Shown: positions 61,180-64,000 of the stretch, in pieces
How positions within the stretch are numbered: position 1 is the stretch's first letter
Layout: each line of letters begins with the position of its first letter
Source of the DNA: Dendrolimus kikuchii
Lineage: Eukaryota; Arthropoda; Insecta; Lepidoptera; Lasiocampidae
Reading direction: 5' to 3'
Length of the DNA stretch: 64,000 nt
NCBI GenBank assembly: GCA_019925095.2
Contig: CM034412.1
Span: forward strand, 10,268,001 to 10,332,000
Notes under the pieces: model-generated
Database searches by the model: none
The model's input: only the letters and a program-made list of their open reading frames with translations
Told to the model about the DNA's origin: nothing
Position numbers and translations under genes: made by a program

Positions 61180-61491
61180 TTTTTTATTACAGGAGATCAG
61201 CAGACAGGCAGACGGCCCACTTGATGGAAAGCGGTTACCATCGCCTATAGACATTTGCAACACCAAAGTTGCTACAAATGCGCTGCTGCTCTCGTAAGGG
61301 AAACTGTAACCTGGTCGCTAATGCCGGAACATAACTCAAGGTTGTTATGGCGACATACTTTAGACCAGGGGTGGTAGCCATCCAGTCGGGCAAATGCCCT
61401 ACCACCTGGCTGTGGGTTGTTAAGTCGCCTCTTACGACAGGCCGCCCGGCCGCAGGAAATTGTATTCTTTCTCCGTTCCTGCACGGATAAT
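61180..61491 (-). repeat. Structured short repeat, reference copy
   Basis: Antisense order: TCCGTGCAGGAACGGAGAAA, CTGCGGCCGGGCGGCCTGTC, a hairpin CAGGTGGTAG...CTACCACCCCTG with inner GGGC ATTT GCCC, GAGCAGCAGCGCATTTG, ACCGCTTTCCATCAAGTGGG, ending CTGTAATAAAAAA. The A-tail indicates copying through RNA. No coding capacity is conserved. Confidence 0.85.
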
Positions 61492-62048
61492 CTAGCAGGT
61501 ATACTTTATTTTTTTATTACTAACCAAACTGGGCAAGGTAGAAGGAGTGTAAGAGAAGAGAAATGACGGTCATGCTTATAAAGGCTAATCCGAACACAGG
61601 GCCGTCTTTACCCTGGAGTGCAAGGGGTGCGGAGCACCCGGGCGGGAGGACCCAAGTGGCGCAAGCCGATCGCCATATACCTACATACACAAACCACGCT
61701 AAACCGCGTAATACACTACGCAGATACGATAAGGTATCTGAGCGCATAACTTACAATATTGCCCTCAATATAGGCACCGACCGATCATAAGATGGTAACA
61801 ATATTATATGTTTATACAAGTATATCTGCAGACAACATCTCAGATAGGTATCAGTTAGTCAGTCAGATATGGCCAAGGATTTGAAATTTTTTAATGAATT
61901 ATTTTTATTCAGTCAATCAATAATAACCCTTTATTATACACCAATACAAAAAAATAACTTACAGAGTGAAACCATGTCAAATTATACACACTAGCTTGTT
62001 GGAAGCAATGTTAAATTCTAATATAATATCTTAATAACTTTATTTTTT

Positions 62049-62361
62049 ATTTATTTTTATTGCAAGAGTTCAGCAGACAGGCAGACGGCCCACTAGATGG
62101 AAAGCGGTTACCATCGCTTATGGACATTTGCAACACCAAAGGTGCTACAAATGCGCTGCTGCTCTCTTAAGGGTGACTGGAACCTGGTCACTGATGTCGG
62201 AACACAACTCAAGATTGTTATGGCGACATACCTTAGTCTAGGGGTGGTAGCCATCCAGTCGGGCAAATGCCCTATCACCTGGCTGTGGGTTGTTTTGTCG
62301 CCTCTTACGACAGGCCGCCCGGCCGCAGGAAATTGTATTCTTTCTCCGTTCCTGCACAGAT
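62049..62361 (-). repeat. Structured short repeat copy
   Basis: Very like 61180-61491, with few differences, so the two may be recent relatives. Confidence 0.85.
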
Positions 62362-62530
62362 ACTTATGTATTTTGAATTATATTATTATATATGTGTATA
62401 TATATGTATATATGTATATATGTAAGTATGTAGTAGTAGTAGTATGTATATTAATTTCTTAATAAAGTTTGAGTATTTATGTACCTAATGCCTTTTTCCT
62501 GCACCACCTGATTCAAATTTCTTTGATTTA

Positions 62531-62664
62531 GGTTGCCTGGAAGAGATCGCTTTTAGCTATAAGGCCGCCTATTGTATTGCCTAGAAAATATTGTAAATAT
62601 AGTCTGTTTTTGTAATTGTATACTTTGGTGTGCAATAAAGTGTTATCTCTCTCTCTCTCTCTCT
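62531..62664 (+). repeat. LINE tail with hairpin and (TC)n end
   Basis: CCTGGAAGAGATCGCTTTTA then GCTATAAGGCCGCC, ending GTGCAATAAAGTGTTATC and a CT run. Confidence 0.72.
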
Positions 62665-63269
62665 TTATGTTTTATAGTCCAGCCGCTCTAAGATCGCGTT
62701 TGCGTGTTTTGTTAAACTAATTTTGTTTACCGTAAATTGTGGTGGTGATACGAATCTTAATTAAATCTTGAATTAGTAATAAATATAATATAATAGAAAA
62801 TAAAAAACTTCTTTGATCATAAATTGTTCGCCATTACAATGTTATCCGCCCATATTGTTCATGAAGTCGGAAACGCATTCTAAGAGCGGCCGAACTATAG
62901 CAAGCACAATACTTCATTTGCTTATGGCAAATGAAGTGTAAGACAATAAATACACAAAAAATCATTTAAAAAACAATGTCAATTGCTAGGTTTTAAAATT
63001 GCACAGCTGAGTTATCTCTTAGTACTTCTGATTTTGCAAGTTAAAGCATCAATTTATCATTCAAAGCACTTTGGTGTTTATGACTTTATTCATCATAAAG
63101 TAAGCCTTAGACATTATCAAAGGAATAAGTCAATCTTTAACGAATAAAGTAACAGTTTCCAATTACACTGTCACTTCTGCACAATTAACATGTACCGCAG
63201 GGCCACAATCGCACATCGTCGTAGCCGATGGCATTGCGCATTCAGCACCACATCACGTATTAATGCTCG
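62665..63269 (+). promoter_or_regulatory. Upstream region of the Osiris-family gene
   Basis: The 600 bases before the TATA box contain no repeat that I recognise, unlike most of the window, which suggests constraint. No specific factor site is claimed. Confidence 0.35.
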
Positions 63270-63277
63270 TATATAAA
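63270..63277 (+). promoter_or_regulatory. TATA box of the Osiris-family gene
   Basis: TATATAAA preceded by GCTCG and followed by CCAAGCC. Transcription would begin about 30 bases on, near 63300. That puts the ATG at 63295 at or before the cap site and leaves about 85 bases of leader before the ATG at 63385. TATA-type promoters are common in cuticle and epidermal genes. Confidence 0.65.
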
Positions 63278-63384
63278 CCAAGCCCTGAACATCCATGGTA
63301 TACATTGTTTGTGTTTACAAGACGGCAGCCAGACGTCCCCTGCCGTCAATTAATAAATCAAAAAGTTGTGATCAAGTGTTAATA

Positions 63385-63868
63385 ATGGCGCGGTTATTAG
63401 TGCTTCTATCAATTGTAGCGTTTGCTAGTGCTCATTACTCAGCATCAAATCTAGTCAGGAACATTTATAGCGAATGCTTAAGTCAATATTCCGTGGAATG
63501 TGTGAAACCTAGGACCCTGCAGTGGATTTCCCAAGTGGCGAACGACGAGGAGATCAAAATCACCGAGGATCTGTCAATTGTGAAGACTGGAACTATTGAT
63601 GACGATGAAGAAGCCGATCCCAGGATGGCAAAGGAGCCAACATACCAGATCTTCGATAAAGTAGACCGCTTTCTCCAGACGCATACACTTAAAGTGAAAG
63701 TGCCTGAGGAAATAACTAAGAGTGCTGCCTCTGAATACGTTCCGAGATCTCTTCTAACGGATCTGCCTTCAGAGTTGGAAATGCCTCTGGATGGAGAAGA
63801 AGACGCTGAGGTCTTCGAAGGCAGAAGAAAGAAGATCAAGCTGCCCAAACCTTTGAGGATAAAGAGCA
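63385..63868 (+). CDS. Osiris-family protein (DUF1676), exon 1
   Basis: The chosen start gives a clean signal peptide, MARLLVLLSIVAFASA. A two-cysteine segment follows (YSECLSQYSVECVKP, Cys31 and Cys39), then an acidic region (DDDEEADPR), a stretch ending DKVDRFLQTHTLKV, and a basic run GRRKKIKLPKPLRIK. This order is that of insect Osiris proteins: endomembrane or secreted-pathway proteins of epidermal cells, several linked to cuticle nanostructure. The donor GTTAAG at 63869 joins with A + AA to exon 2. Without splicing the frame ends two codons later. An ATG 90 bases upstream is in frame but sits too close to the TATA box and would bury the signal peptide. The family member number was not resolved. 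Confidence 0.82.
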
Positions 63869-63941
63869 GTTAAGATCGCTTCTTACTTTCTATGTTGTAG
63901 TTAAGATTCAAAGCAATCGTAAAGTTAATTTTCTTTTGCAG

Positions 63942-64000
63942 AACACGGTTTTATCAAGAAGGTTCTCCTGCCTTTCCTCCTTGGTTTGAAGTTCAAGGCT
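63942..64000 (+). CDS. Osiris-family protein, exon 2 (cut by window end)
   Basis: Acceptor TTCTTTTGCAG ends at 63941, after an intron of only 73 bases. The peptide HGFIKKVLLPFLLGLKFKA is the start of the long Leu/Ala-rich hydrophobic segment that defines the Osiris family. The remainder lies to the right of the window. Confidence 0.85.

Noticed and set aside
63295..63384. Upstream in-frame ATG for the Osiris protein
   Set aside because: It lies about 20 bases after the TATA box, at or before the likely cap site, and would place 30 residues before the signal peptide.

Overview
The window is nuclear DNA of an insect, most likely a moth or butterfly. It is AT-rich, its introns are long, and much of it consists of broken transposable elements. 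Several are of kinds typical of Lepidoptera: RTE-like LINE tails beginning CTGTCCCGGCAGACG, LINE tails with an ATCGCT...AGCGAT hairpin, tRNA-derived SINEs, short foldback elements and solo LTRs. The two host genes match known insect genes.

One gene fills positions 11008 to about 46313 on the + strand. It is a cGMP-type cyclic nucleotide phosphodiesterase of the insect Pde6 (PDE5/6) group. Sixteen candidate coding exons can be read, giving GAF-A, most of GAF-B and a complete HD-type catalytic domain. The first exon seen begins in mid-protein, so the start codon and amino-terminal exons lie left of the window or were not recognised. Two things stand out. The exon for the middle of GAF-B cannot be found between 30600 and 33835. 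The carboxyl end has two possible forms, one ending in a CaaX prenylation box (CHML) and one spliced to a short different tail.

A second gene begins at the right edge: an Osiris-family gene (start codon 63385, TATA box 63270) with a signal peptide, a two-cysteine region and the start of its hydrophobic segment. It runs off the window.

Everything else is intron or intergenic DNA. 1-11000: old LINE and MITE pieces, an LTR of the TGTTAC family and a probable TGTTGC LTR. 11122-33834: introns with two more TGTTAC-type solo LTRs, a TGTTCGCGCC solo LTR with a 5-bp duplication, a third TGTTAC LTR inverted, LINE 3' ends, and nested insertions. 33961-46243: smaller introns full of LINE 3' ends and short interspersed repeats. 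46314-63260: a gene-poor interval with a PIF/Harbinger-like element carrying a MADF-domain remnant, a divergent tandem array, a strong hairpin, a 24-bp tandem repeat and many copies of a structured short repeat. No other host gene, tRNA or rRNA gene was recognised.
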